Shown here: positions 23,737-31,287 of the stretch, in pieces
Layout: every line of letters begins with the position of its first letter
Position numbering within the stretch: the first letter of the stretch is position 1
Origin: SIG575 sp045542485
GTDB taxonomy: Bacteria; Bacillota; Clostridia; Oscillospirales; Acutalibacteraceae
Direction: 5' to 3'
Assembly (NCBI GenBank): GCA_045542485.1
Contig: JAZQLC010000066.1
Coordinates: forward strand, 62,001-126,000
Length of the DNA: 64,000 bases
Position numbers and translations under genes: made by a program
Notes under the pieces: generated by a model
Database searches by the model: none
The model's input: the letters and a program-made list of their open reading frames with translations, nothing else
Told to the model about the DNA's origin: nothing

Positions 23737-25227
23737 TTATAAGCTGTTTGATATTACTTTTCCGTCAGGACTTACAATTGTAACAGCAGCATATTCTGCC
23801 ATACCATAACTATCCACAATACTTTTCTGAATCAGATAGTTTCCGTCCACAATCTGAACATGCGCCTCATAAGCTTCTGCACCTGTGCTGATTTTCCACA
23901 CTTCATTTCCCTCAAGGTCGGTTTTGACGATTCCGTTATAGCCTGAAGATGCAACAAGCAGAAGTCCGTCAGGCACCTTTCTTACACTCATTTTTACTCC
24001 GACGGTTTTCGGAGCGACAGCATCTTTACCTGTTTTCGCATCAATTATGTAAAGTTTTTCACCGATTGAGAGATAAATATAATTCTCCGTATAGTCACTT
24101 ACAAAATAAGCACTTTCCGTAAATTCGCGACTCCACTCTTTCTCGAAAGACCTGTTGTAACATTCAAGAACAAGAGAATTTTTCGTATCGGATGAAACCG
24201 CAACATAAATATGTTTAAAATCTGCAGAGATTCCCATTCTCCTGTTTGTACCGATCGCTGTCTTACAATCCAACATATTTCCGCCGGGTCCGTTATAGAA
24301 CGCAATCTTCTGAAAATTCTTGTTGCCAAGATGAAACAGTTCGGCAACGAAGTAGTTGCCTGACACATCTTCATAGAAGTCATCCGGCAAAAATTCAAAA
24401 TCCTCGTTGGAACAAGATCTGAGAGTCGTACCCTTACCAAAAATATACTCTGCAACAGGAAGAAGCTTGTCCTTTGAATACCTTGAAAAATCAAGCATAT
24501 TATATGCTCTCACCTCTGTTGCCGTGAATGATGGAATTTCTGTTTTCTCTCCGTTAAAAGAAGTTTTCACCATACCGTCAAAAATTCCGAAGAACTGCAG
24601 ATTCTGACCTTCAAGAACTTTAAAATCAGAGACTGTGCATTTGACCTCTGCATAGCATCCCGTGTAATAGTACACATCGTCAAAACCAAGATGAGTTCCG
24701 TATTCCACTATAAGGATATAATCATTACCCTTATTTTCGGAAATTTCTCTGACCGTGCCTGAGAATTTTGCCTTGGCATCTTTCAGATATTTGTGGTTTG
24801 ATTCAAGAGCATCATAAGAAATGTCAAAGAAATCACCATTAAAATAATCAAGCACAAGCTTTTCCTTGTCGCTCAGGTCAGATGCATTTGTATGAGTCTG
24901 ACGCATAGCAAAACCGAAGCTTTTATCATCGGCAGGAGATTTCACATTATCCGTACCGTTTTTACCGTCTGATATTGTTGAATTCTCTGTCTTTCCTGAA
25001 TTGTTATTACCGTTTCCTCCGACAAAGCCTTTCGGAATAAACAATCCTACGACCAGAAGTGCAACCACAAGAAGAACGGCAACCGCCGCAATAATAATGG
25101 CTTTTTTGTTAATAGTTTTTTTCTTTTGTATAGGCTCGACAGGCGTTTCCTTGGTGAATTTTGTCATACAGTAAGGACAAAAGGAGCTTTCCTCAGGCAA
25201 CTGTTTGCCGCAATTTTTACAAAACAT
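23737..25227 (-). CDS. Zinc-ribbon membrane protein with extracellular beta-propeller-like domain
   Basis: 496 residues: a cytoplasmic zinc ribbon (FCKNCG and FCPYC), a transmembrane helix (about 41-64), a Gly/Asn/Ser linker and an extracellular part whose last ~220 residues look like propeller blades (NYIYLSIGEKLYIIDAKTGK, GIVKTDLEGNEVWKI). I start at ATG 25227, five bases after GGAGGGG, rather than at the upstream ATG 25290, which lies inside the upstream terminator. It is the last of three tandem zinc-ribbon genes and has its own promoter. Function unknown. Confidence 0.75.
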   Translation of the reverse strand: MFCKNCGKQLPEESSFCPYCMTKFTKETPVEPIQKKKTINKKAIIIAAVAVLLVVALLVVGLFIPKGFVGGNGNNNSGKTENSTISDGKNGTDNVKSPADDKSFGFAMRQTHTNASDLSDKEKLVLDYFNGDFFDISYDALESNHKYLKDAKAKFSGTVREISENKGNDYILIVEYGTHLGFDDVYYYTGCYAEVKCTVSDFKVLEGQNLQFFGIFDGMVKTSFNGEKTEIPSFTATEVRAYNMLDFSRYSKDKLLPVAEYIFGKGTTLRSCSNEDFEFLPDDFYEDVSGNYFVAELFHLGNKNFQKIAFYNGPGGNMLDCKTAIGTNRRMGISADFKHIYVAVSSDTKNSLVLECYNRSFEKEWSREFTESAYFVSDYTENYIYLSIGEKLYIIDAKTGKDAVAPKTVGVKMSVRKVPDGLLLVASSGYNGIVKTDLEGNEVWKISTGAEAYEAHVQIVDGNYLIQKSIVDSYGMAEYAAVTIVSPDGKVISNSL

Positions 25228-25244
25228 AATTTCCCCTCCGCAAA

Positions 25245-25287
25245 AAATATTCCCTGAATGTATTATACAATCATTCAGGGAATATTT
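25245..25287 (-). terminator. Terminator of the middle zinc-ribbon gene, containing the next gene's promoter
   Basis: A perfect 16-bp stem, AAATATTCCCTGAATG (25245-25260) with its complement at 25272-25287, with a loop of 11 bases. On the minus strand it is followed by TTTTTT. The loop contains the -10 box of the downstream gene. Confidence 0.85.
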
Positions 25288-25290
25288 CAA
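25262..25290 (-). promoter_or_regulatory. Promoter nested in a terminator hairpin
   Basis: The minus strand reads TTGAAA (25285-25290), 17 bases, TATAAT (25262-25267). The -35 box starts two bases after the upstream stop codon and the -10 box is in the hairpin loop, so only readthrough RNA, not RNA from this promoter, can form the whole stem. Confidence 0.75.
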
Positions 25291-25292
25291 GG

Positions 25293-26150
25293 TTAATAAT
25301 TAGCTGCAAGTTGTGTAGCAAGTGTTTCCATAATTCCTTTTATTCCGTCAGGATCACTCTGAAGTCTTACAGTACCGCTTTCACTGACATAATAAGCAAT
25401 TGTACCACTGTACGGAGCGTCTGAATAAGCAGTCGAGTGACGATAATTGCCTGAAATTTTTACAATCACAGTATCTTCGTCATATCTTTCAAATTCAATG
25501 TCCGGGTCAGTAAACATATAATCAATCATTTCACCAACACTGACATCTTCATAGATACCCGCACTTACAGCCTGACTCATTCCGTAAGGCAACGCACTTT
25601 TATTATATAACGCAAGGAGTGCATTTTCATATGCCTCATCTTCACTGCCCTGAGATTCATAGCCATAGATGATTTCATACATAACAACAATATCTTCTTC
25701 ACTCAGAGCCTCTTCATTAATTTCTGCATAATAAGTTTCGAAGCTTCCGTCTTCTGCAATTAAAAATTGAACGCAGCAATCAGCCTCTTCTCCATCAAGA
25801 GTACACACGCCATTAAACTCAACAACCGTGAGACCTTCTTCAGTTGTAAAACTATCCCACTCGGGGTCATCGAAAAAGCTTTCAAAAGCTTCTCCGATAG
25901 TGGGTTCAGGAAATTCTTCGAAAACGCCCGTCTTTATACCTTTGACATACTCGTCGTCGCCACCACCAAGGAATATAATCATAAGTACTACTGCTACAAC
26001 CGCCAAAGCAACACATCCGATAATAATACCTAAAGGTTTTTTCTTTTTAGGCTTTTCTTCAGGTGTCACTGCCGCTACAACTGTCTCACCGCAACCGTCG
26101 CAGAACTTTGAATCGTTATCAATTTCTTTTCCGCATTTTGTACATTTCAT
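25293..26150 (-). CDS. Zinc-ribbon membrane protein with duplicated extracellular domain
   Basis: 285 residues: zinc ribbon (CTKCG and FCDGCG), a KPKKKK stretch, a transmembrane helix (about 41-61) and an acidic extracellular region. That region appears to hold two related units: GVFEEFPEPTIGEAFESFF at about 75 and GIYEDVSVGEMIDYMF at about 195, each followed by a strand-rich section. Similar units occur in other Firmicutes zinc-ribbon proteins. The first 20 codons are nearly identical to those of the upstream gene. Function unknown; envelope sensing is a guess. Confidence 0.75.
   Translation of the reverse strand: MKCTKCGKEIDNDSKFCDGCGETVVAAVTPEEKPKKKKPLGIIIGCVALAVVAVVLMIIFLGGGDDEYVKGIKTGVFEEFPEPTIGEAFESFFDDPEWDSFTTEEGLTVVEFNGVCTLDGEEADCCVQFLIAEDGSFETYYAEINEEALSEEDIVVMYEIIYGYESQGSEDEAYENALLALYNKSALPYGMSQAVSAGIYEDVSVGEMIDYMFTDPDIEFERYDEDTVIVKISGNYRHSTAYSDAPYSGTIAYYVSESGTVRLQSDPDGIKGIMETLATQLAANY
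26091..26150 (-). repeat. 60-bp direct repeat shared by two zinc-ribbon gene starts (copy 2)
   Basis: It matches 26992-27051 at about 58 of 60 positions; both copies are the first 20 codons encoding the zinc ribbon. The rest of the two genes is not alignable by eye. Confidence 0.8.
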
Positions 26151-26181
26151 TTTAATTACTCCTTTATTTTAAAATTTAATT

Positions 26182-27051
26182 TTACTGAGGAATTACAAAT
26201 GTTTCTGCAGGATAAATAGTCAGTCTTCTCAAATCTCCGCCGCTGACGGTATTTTTCTGCTGTTCAAATTTCATACCGCAGTCTTCATATACAAAATAGT
26301 GAGTCTGCTGCCAGGATTCATCAACTGTTTTCACAAGGCAATCGTCCATTTCTCCGACGATTCTGCCACTGAGAATAAGTGATGCTTTATTTGCAAGAAC
26401 ATTGAAGTTATCAATTGTTGAGCTTCCGTTGGCTTTGAAAATAGTCACACAGACAACATTATCTGTTTCAGGCTCTACATAAACCTCTATTTTCAACACA
26501 AGCAAAGCACTGCTGAATGTAGAGCTTTCAAGACCTATTGTGTACTTTTTCAGATTTCCCGAATAGTATTCTACTGTTTCATCTTCGGGTGTAAGCTCCT
26601 CACAGAAGGTAATAACATCACTTTCTGATATACCTGTTACTGCCGAGCAGACTTCTGCCATTTCTTCACAGAAATCTTCATATGTAATATCAAAAGCATA
26701 GTTCTCTCCGTTCTTCACTACTCCAACTTCTTCAGAAGAGCCTCCCGGTGTAACAATTATAATTATTATTGCCAGAATCAGAACAGGAACAAGTATTCTG
26801 ATAAGCTTCTGTTTTGATGAAAGGTTTTTGAAATTTTTATAATTATTTATTTCCTTTTCGATGAAGCTTTTCGGCTTACTGTTTACCTGGGGAGCTACTG
26901 CTTCTGCAGATACGTCTTTATTTTCGATAGCTGCTGTTTCAGCAGATGCATTCGTATCCGGCTGTACCTCTTCCGTTACAACCGCAGCACCGCAACCGTC
27001 GCAGAATTTTGAATCGTTATCAATTTCTTTTCCGCATTTTATACATTTCAT
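26182..27051 (-). CDS. Zinc-ribbon membrane protein, first of three in tandem
   Basis: 289 residues: zinc ribbon (CIKCG and FCDGCG), an Ala/Glu/Val-rich linker, a basic helix, one transmembrane helix (about 84-101) and an extracellular alpha/beta domain with no recognised family. GAGTAAAT precedes the ATG. It lies upstream of the 285-residue paralogue with a 31-bp gap, so the two are probably co-transcribed. It is divergent from the XRE regulator, with two inverted repeats between them. Confidence 0.72.
   Translation of the reverse strand: MKCIKCGKEIDNDSKFCDGCGAAVVTEEVQPDTNASAETAAIENKDVSAEAVAPQVNSKPKSFIEKEINNYKNFKNLSSKQKLIRILVPVLILAIIIIIVTPGGSSEEVGVVKNGENYAFDITYEDFCEEMAEVCSAVTGISESDVITFCEELTPEDETVEYYSGNLKKYTIGLESSTFSSALLVLKIEVYVEPETDNVVCVTIFKANGSSTIDNFNVLANKASLILSGRIVGEMDDCLVKTVDESWQQTHYFVYEDCGMKFEQQKNTVSGGDLRRLTIYPAETFVIPQ
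26992..27051 (-). repeat. 60-bp direct repeat shared by two zinc-ribbon gene starts (copy 1)
   Basis: Partner of 26091-26150, two mismatches seen. This suggests recent duplication or gene conversion confined to the zinc-ribbon coding end. Confidence 0.8.
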
Positions 27052-27097
27052 TTTTATTTACTCCTTTGCTTTTTTATTTATGATACCACTAATAATG

Positions 27098-27126
27098 CTG
27101 ATAGTCGATATCAATAATACTATCGG
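27098..27126. promoter_or_regulatory. Inverted repeat upstream of the zinc-ribbon genes
   Basis: CTGATAGT (27098-27105) and ACTATCGG (27119-27126) form an 8-bp stem with one wobble, 13 bases apart. It is a possible operator or RNA hairpin in the divergent region. Confidence 0.35.
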
Positions 27127-27174
27127 TTAACAATTAATGCTTACAGTTTATCGTAGCAATTGAAAAAATATTGT

Positions 27175-27194
27175 ATACTTACCTGGTAAAGTAT
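27175..27194. promoter_or_regulatory. Putative operator before the XRE regulator gene
   Basis: ATACTTACC-T-GGTAAAGTAT is a near-perfect inverted repeat overlapping a TATACT box (27174-27179), 18 bases before the regulator ATG. The position suits autoregulation by the XRE protein. Confidence 0.4.
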
Positions 27195-27211
27195 TTATAG
27201 GTGGTGAAAAT

Positions 27212-27547
27212 ATGAGTTTTGAGATAGATTACAATGCTCTCGGAATGAGAATCCGCGCTTCAAGGGAGAAAAAATTTCTCACTCAGGAACAGCTTGGTGA
27301 AATGTGTTCGCTTTCAACTGCTCATATCGGGCATATCGAAAGAGGAACAAGAATACCCTCTGTTGACACGCTGTGTGTAATCTCACAGGCTCTTGATGTC
27401 AGCCTTGACAACCTTCTTATTGACAACTTCGACGGTGCCGATAAGCTCAGTCACCTTTCTTCTCTTCTCAAGGGTAAAGACCCTGAAAAGGTAAGAAGAT
27501 TTATAACTATGGTTACTGCTATGGCTGAAAAAATTGATGAAATATAA
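27212..27547 (+). CDS. XRE-family transcriptional regulator (111 aa)
   Basis: A Cro/CI-type helix-turn-helix occupies residues about 9-63 (RIRASREKKFLTQEQLGEMC, HIGHIERGTRIPS, LDVSLDNLL), followed by a short helical tail (KGKDPEKVRRFITMVTAMAEKI) that may mediate dimerisation. GGTGG precedes the ATG. It is divergent from the zinc-ribbon genes and just upstream of the kinase pair, so it may regulate one of them. A near-palindromic site overlaps its promoter region. Confidence 0.9.
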   Translation: MSFEIDYNALGMRIRASREKKFLTQEQLGEMCSLSTAHIGHIERGTRIPSVDTLCVISQALDVSLDNLLIDNFDGADKLSHLSSLLKGKDPEKVRRFITMVTAMAEKIDEI

Positions 27548-27590
27548 AAAATGCCACTGACAACATTTTACATCGTCAGTGGCATTTTTG
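27548..27590. terminator. First of two tandem terminator hairpins
   Basis: AAATGCCACTGAC (27549-27561) pairs with GTCAGTGGCATTT (27575-27587), followed by TT. It ends the XRE gene. Confidence 0.8.
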
Positions 27591-27620
27591 TCCTATGCAG
27601 ACTGCATAGGACAAAATTTT
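27586..27620. terminator. Second tandem terminator hairpin
   Basis: TTTTGTCCTATGCA (27586-27599) pairs with TGCATAGGACAAAA (27603-27616), followed by TTTTATT on plus. On the minus strand it is downstream of the kinase gene, so the two hairpins may serve opposite directions. Confidence 0.75.
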
Positions 27621-27629
27621 ATTATTATG

Positions 27630-28328
27630 TTATAATTTTCCGTGCAATTCGCGGACATTTCTGAATCTAGCATTAGGGTCCACATTTATGCATTTTTCAA
27701 TAATCGGTGTGAGTTTTCCTTTATACAGTTTCTTTGCAGGATGCTCACCTGTAAGCATAACATTCATAAGAATACCCAAAGCAAAAATATCGGAACGCGG
27801 GTCAGTCTGGTTAATTCCGAACTGCTCGGGAGCAGCAAAACCTGCTGTACCGATAAAAGAAGTATCCTCGGACTTGTAATTCTTATAAACTCTCGCAGCA
27901 TCGAAGTCAATAAGCTTCACATCACCTTTTGAATCAATCATCACATTCTCAGGCTTGATATCACGGTGAATAATGTTTCTGGAATGGAGAGCATCAAGCG
28001 CAGAGCAAAGTTCTCTCGCCACAACACGCACTCCCTTTTCCGTATAAAGCCCTCCCGAAAGATTATCTGCAACAGTCATACCGTTTATATACTCTTCCAC
28101 AACAATGCAGGTTTCGCCCTGCTGTTCAGTACTGAAAATTCTCGGAAGATTAGGATGTGCAAGACCTTCAAGGAGCTCATACACATCTTTCTTGCCACAG
28201 AAAGTAAGAACTGCAATTTCAGTACCGAGGGTTTTATGGCGTCTGACAATATGGCTTTTGTCAGCTCCCGTGGAAAGGGTCTTGACAAAAGAGAACTGTT
28301 CTGCAATAATATCTTCTAAATCCCACAA
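27630..28328 (-). CDS. Small soluble Ser/Thr protein kinase
   Basis: 232 residues comprising little more than a kinase domain. The catalytic loop is HRDIKPENVM, the metal motif is DFD rather than DFG (IDFDAARVY), and GTAGFAAPEQFG fits the activation/APE segment. The beta-3 lysine is not where expected: the strand reads TEIAVLTF. The start is TTG at 28326-28328, eight bases after GGGGAG; the longer ATG frame would overlap the divergent gene. There is no transmembrane or PASTA domain, so it is cytoplasmic. It faces an HTH-like gene 29 bp away, a pairing that I recall from related Clostridia. Confidence 0.85.
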   Translation of the reverse strand: MWDLEDIIAEQFSFVKTLSTGADKSHIVRRHKTLGTEIAVLTFCGKKDVYELLEGLAHPNLPRIFSTEQQGETCIVVEEYINGMTVADNLSGGLYTEKGVRVVARELCSALDALHSRNIIHRDIKPENVMIDSKGDVKLIDFDAARVYKNYKSEDTSFIGTAGFAAPEQFGINQTDPRSDIFALGILMNVMLTGEHPAKKLYKGKLTPIIEKCINVDPNARFRNVRELHGKL

Positions 28329-28357
28329 GAAAATCACTCCCCGAGGTGTAGAATAAA

Positions 28358-28783
28358 ATGAAAAAAAGCACAGAGCAATTAATGAACGAGCTGATGAAAG
28401 CATCAAACATCGGTGAATATCTGAAAGAAAACAGCGACAGTATGATAAAAGATGAACTGTCTGTTTACCTTACAAATATACTAGAGAAGAAAGGGTTTGT
28501 CAAGTCAGCTGTTATAAAGAAATCTGAACTCAGCGAGGTTATGGGATACCAGATTTTCTCAGGTGTCCGCAACCCATCAAGAGATTCCCTTATCAGTGTT
28601 TGTGTGGCCATGGAACTTACAATTGAAGAGGTTCAGGAAATTTTAAAAGTGGCATCATTCGCCGAACTTTATCCAAAATCCAAAAGAGACTCAATTATCA
28701 TAAACGGAATTTCAATGAAAAAGTCAGTTGCCGAAATCAATGAAGTCCTTTATGACAACGGAGAAAACACTCTCAATCAATAA
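28358..28783 (+). CDS. XRE-like HTH protein divergently paired with the kinase
   Basis: 141 residues. The middle (about 47-95) is a divergent helix-turn-helix (FVKSAVIKKSELSEVMGYQI followed by GVRNPSRDSLISVC), then LTIEEVQEILKVASFAELYP and a C-terminal DSIIINGIS...SVAEINEVLYDNG. This matches a conserved small-protein type found beside Ser/Thr kinases in Firmicutes. It could be a kinase substrate or regulator; that is inference. GAGGTG lies eight bases before the ATG. Its promoter must lie within the kinase gene, because the gap is only 29 bp. Confidence 0.75.
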   Translation: MKKSTEQLMNELMKASNIGEYLKENSDSMIKDELSVYLTNILEKKGFVKSAVIKKSELSEVMGYQIFSGVRNPSRDSLISVCVAMELTIEEVQEILKVASFAELYPKSKRDSIIINGISMKKSVAEINEVLYDNGENTLNQ

Positions 28784-28784
28784 G

Positions 28785-28825
28785 AAATGCGTTGTATCAC
28801 TTACGATACAACGCATTTTTACTTA
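28785..28825. terminator. Bidirectional terminator
   Basis: AAATGCGTTGTATC (28785-28798) pairs with GATACAACGCATTT (28805-28818), followed by TTACTT on plus and a weaker T-rich run on minus. Confidence 0.85.
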
Positions 28826-29503
28826 TTAAAATATTTTTTCTCTTGTATAGTTGTTGTCCTTTGAAAGTCTGAAAATTCCTCTTTCGGGGACACCGAGAAC
28901 ACCGCTCATTTCTCCGTCGACGAAAACAAGTGCAGCATCGTTATCAACTGCAATTCCCTCAAGGTCCTGTGAAGAAACGGCTTCATCAAAACTCTGCCAG
29001 TATTCACTGTTATAGTGGGGACAGTTACAACCGGGGATAATACCCAGGCAATCAATAAACATAAATTCAGCGTTTTCGCCGCAATCATCATATCCACGCT
29101 GGAACCAGCACATACCGCCTGAAGACGAACCTGAAAGAACAATGTCTGTTTCATAATATGCTTTCCTGAAAAGCTCAGTTGCACCTGTTCTGTTCCATAC
29201 ATCCATAAGAAATTTCAGATTTCCGCCACCAACAAAAATTATGTCTGATGAAAAGATTTTTCTTTCTGTTTCTTCATATGTAAGGTTCTCATCGGTAAGA
29301 ATGAGAACATCATATTCCTTGCAACCGAGAGCAGAAAACTGTTCCTGAAGAAGAAAGAAATCATCATAATTATCGTGTCCTGCCGTAGGGACATAAAGCA
29401 CCTTAGGATTCTCCGCAGGACAAAGGTCTACGATTTTTTCAAAAACTCTGAGACCTTCCTCATCATTAAAGCTCACACCGCCTGAGGCCACTATTCTACC
29501 CAT
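28826..29503 (-). CDS. Peptidase S51 (peptidase E-like) serine hydrolase
   Basis: 225 residues. The nucleophile motif is LSGSSSGGMCWF, where family members have GxSAG; IIFVGGGNLKFL upstream is also typical of S51. Peptidase E cleaves Asp-Xaa dipeptides; cyanophycinase is a relative. The start is ATG 29503, eight bases after GGAG; an upstream GTG overlaps the previous gene. It follows the flavin reductase-rubredoxin gene by five bases. Substrate specificity is unknown. Confidence 0.87.
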   Translation of the reverse strand: MGRIVASGGVSFNDEEGLRVFEKIVDLCPAENPKVLYVPTAGHDNYDDFFLLQEQFSALGCKEYDVLILTDENLTYEETERKIFSSDIIFVGGGNLKFLMDVWNRTGATELFRKAYYETDIVLSGSSSGGMCWFQRGYDDCGENAEFMFIDCLGIIPGCNCPHYNSEYWQSFDEAVSSQDLEGIAVDNDAALVFVDGEMSGVLGVPERGIFRLSKDNNYTREKIF

Positions 29504-29508
29504 TTTTA

Positions 29509-30117
29509 TCACTCCACTTTCTCAAAATCTGATGCAGGATGTTTACACAGAGGACAAATAAAGTCCTCGGGCAGTTCACCCTCATATTCATAACCGCAGA
29601 TTTTACATCTGTAAACAGTTTTACCCTCGCTTTTCTGCTGAGGCTTCGGCTTGATGTTTTTATGATAATAATCATAAGTCACAGAATTTTCTTCTGTCAG
29701 AATCTCTGCATCTGTTACATCCGCAATAAACAGAGTGTGTGTACCTAAGTCTATCGAATGGAAAACAGAGCCTGAAATATAGGCGTTTGCATACGCTTCG
29801 GCAATCAGAAGTCCGTTCTTTGTTCTTCTGTATTTTTCTGTTTCTGCGAATTTATTCACATCTCTGCCACTCTGAAAGCCGAAATGCTTAAACTCTTCAA
29901 AGGGCACTGACTCAGAAAGCACTGAAACATTGAAACGGGCAGTTGCCATTATCATATCGTGTGTTTTATTCTGTTTATTGACCGTCACGGCAATTCTGCA
30001 GGGTGTATTCGTAACCTGAGTAACCGTATTGACAATACATCCGTTATCAAATCCGTCTTCGTTTGCACTGAGTACAAAAAGTCCGTATCCGATTTTATAG
30101 AGAGCTGCTTCATTCAT
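29509..30117 (-). CDS. Flavin reductase-rubredoxin fusion (high-molecular-weight rubredoxin type)
   Basis: 202 residues. The N-terminal ~160 residues form a flavin-reductase-like FMN-binding barrel (NGCIVNTVTQVTNTPCRIAV, FNVSVLSE), and the last ~40 are a rubredoxin with CKICGYEYEGELPEDFICPLC holding the Fe(Cys)4 site. Such proteins pass electrons from NAD(P)H to flavodiiron proteins for O2 or NO detoxification in anaerobes. The start is ATG 30117, eight bases after AGGAGG; an ATG at 30174 has no such site. It forms an operon with the S51 peptidase gene. Confidence 0.92.
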   Translation of the reverse strand: MNEAALYKIGYGLFVLSANEDGFDNGCIVNTVTQVTNTPCRIAVTVNKQNKTHDMIMATARFNVSVLSESVPFEEFKHFGFQSGRDVNKFAETEKYRRTKNGLLIAEAYANAYISGSVFHSIDLGTHTLFIADVTDAEILTEENSVTYDYYHKNIKPKPQQKSEGKTVYRCKICGYEYEGELPEDFICPLCKHPASDFEKVE

Positions 30118-30256
30118 AGCTTTTACCTCCTGAAAACTTAATTCAAGTTTAACACAATAAAAAATTTGTGTCAATTTAAAATATTTTGAAAAACAGTATA
30201 TTTTTCCAAGAATTTATGATATTATTAAATAAATTATTCTGACGGAGTTATTTTAG

Positions 30257-31276
30257 ATGAAAATTGGCAATCTTGAAATAAACAAAAAGGCTTCACTGGC
30301 ACCTATGGCAGGTGCCGCAGACAGGGCTTTCAGAGAGCTGTGCACCTCTTACGGAAGTGCCTTTGTTGTAGGTGAGCTGACTTCCTCCAAGGGAGTAAGT
30401 ATGGGTGACAGAAAATCAGGTGAGCTGCTGTCAATTTCCGACGGCGAAAGACCTGCTGCATCCCAGCTTTTCGGCGACAATCCTCTTGTAATGGCAAAGG
30501 CTGCTGAGGAAGCACTAACCTATAAACCTGATTTTATCGATATCAATATGGGTTGTCCTGCACCGAAGGTTTCATCCAACGGATGCGGAAGTGCACTGAT
30601 GCGAAACCCTGAACTTGCAGGTGAAATCGTGAAAGCCGTTGTAAATGCATCAACCGTGCCCGTCACGGTAAAAATGCGCACGGGATGGGACGACACATCA
30701 CTCAACGCCCCGCTTCTTGCAAAAATCTGCGAAGAAAACGGTGCTTCAATGATTACCGTTCACGGAAGAACAAAGGTGCAGATGTATTCTCCCGGAATCA
30801 ACTATGACATTATAAAGCAGGTCAAGGAATCTGTTTCAGTCCCCGTCATCGGTAACGGCGATGTGACAGACGCAAAATCAGCACTGGCGATGATTGAAAA
30901 AACAGGCTGTGACGCAGTTATGGTGGGCAGAGGCGCTCTGGGAAAACCGTGGGTTTTCAGCGAAATCAATCACTTTTTTGAAACCGGTGAAATCCTCCCT
31001 GAGCCGTCCATCGAAGAGAGAATTAGTGTCCTTAAAAAGCACATCGCAAAACTCGTGGAATACAAAGGCGAATATATCGCCATGCGTGAAGCGAGAAAAC
31101 ACGCTGCATGGTATGTGAAAGGCATAAGGGGTGCAGCTAAATACAGAGCCGAAATCGGAAAAATCAATACTTTCTCCGATTTGGAAGAGCTTATCGGTAA
31201 AATCATTGAAAGTTGCTCAGGCTTCGGTGATACGGATGAGTTTGATAAATTTTGCTTTAACAATATTAACAGATAA
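30257..31276 (+). CDS. dusB: tRNA-dihydrouridine synthase, DusB type
   Basis: 339 residues. The FMN-binding TIM barrel has LAPMAGAADRAFR near the N-terminus, catalytic Cys100 in DINMGCPAPKV, KMRTGW, VHGRTKVQMY and GNGDV. It reduces uridines in the D-loop of tRNA. It is 11 bp upstream of the beta-galactosidase gene and probably co-transcribed with it, although no functional link is known. CGGAG lies nine bases before the ATG. Confidence 0.94.
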   Translation: MKIGNLEINKKASLAPMAGAADRAFRELCTSYGSAFVVGELTSSKGVSMGDRKSGELLSISDGERPAASQLFGDNPLVMAKAAEEALTYKPDFIDINMGCPAPKVSSNGCGSALMRNPELAGEIVKAVVNASTVPVTVKMRTGWDDTSLNAPLLAKICEENGASMITVHGRTKVQMYSPGINYDIIKQVKESVSVPVIGNGDVTDAKSALAMIEKTGCDAVMVGRGALGKPWVFSEINHFFETGEILPEPSIEERISVLKKHIAKLVEYKGEYIAMREARKHAAWYVKGIRGAAKYRAEIGKINTFSDLEELIGKIIESCSGFGDTDEFDKFCFNNINR

Positions 31277-31287
31277 GGGTGGTAAAA

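Noticed and set aside
28329..28406. N-terminal extension of the kinase to ATG 28406
   Set aside because: It would overlap the divergent HTH gene and has no kinase sequence. TTG 28328 has a suitable ribosome binding site.
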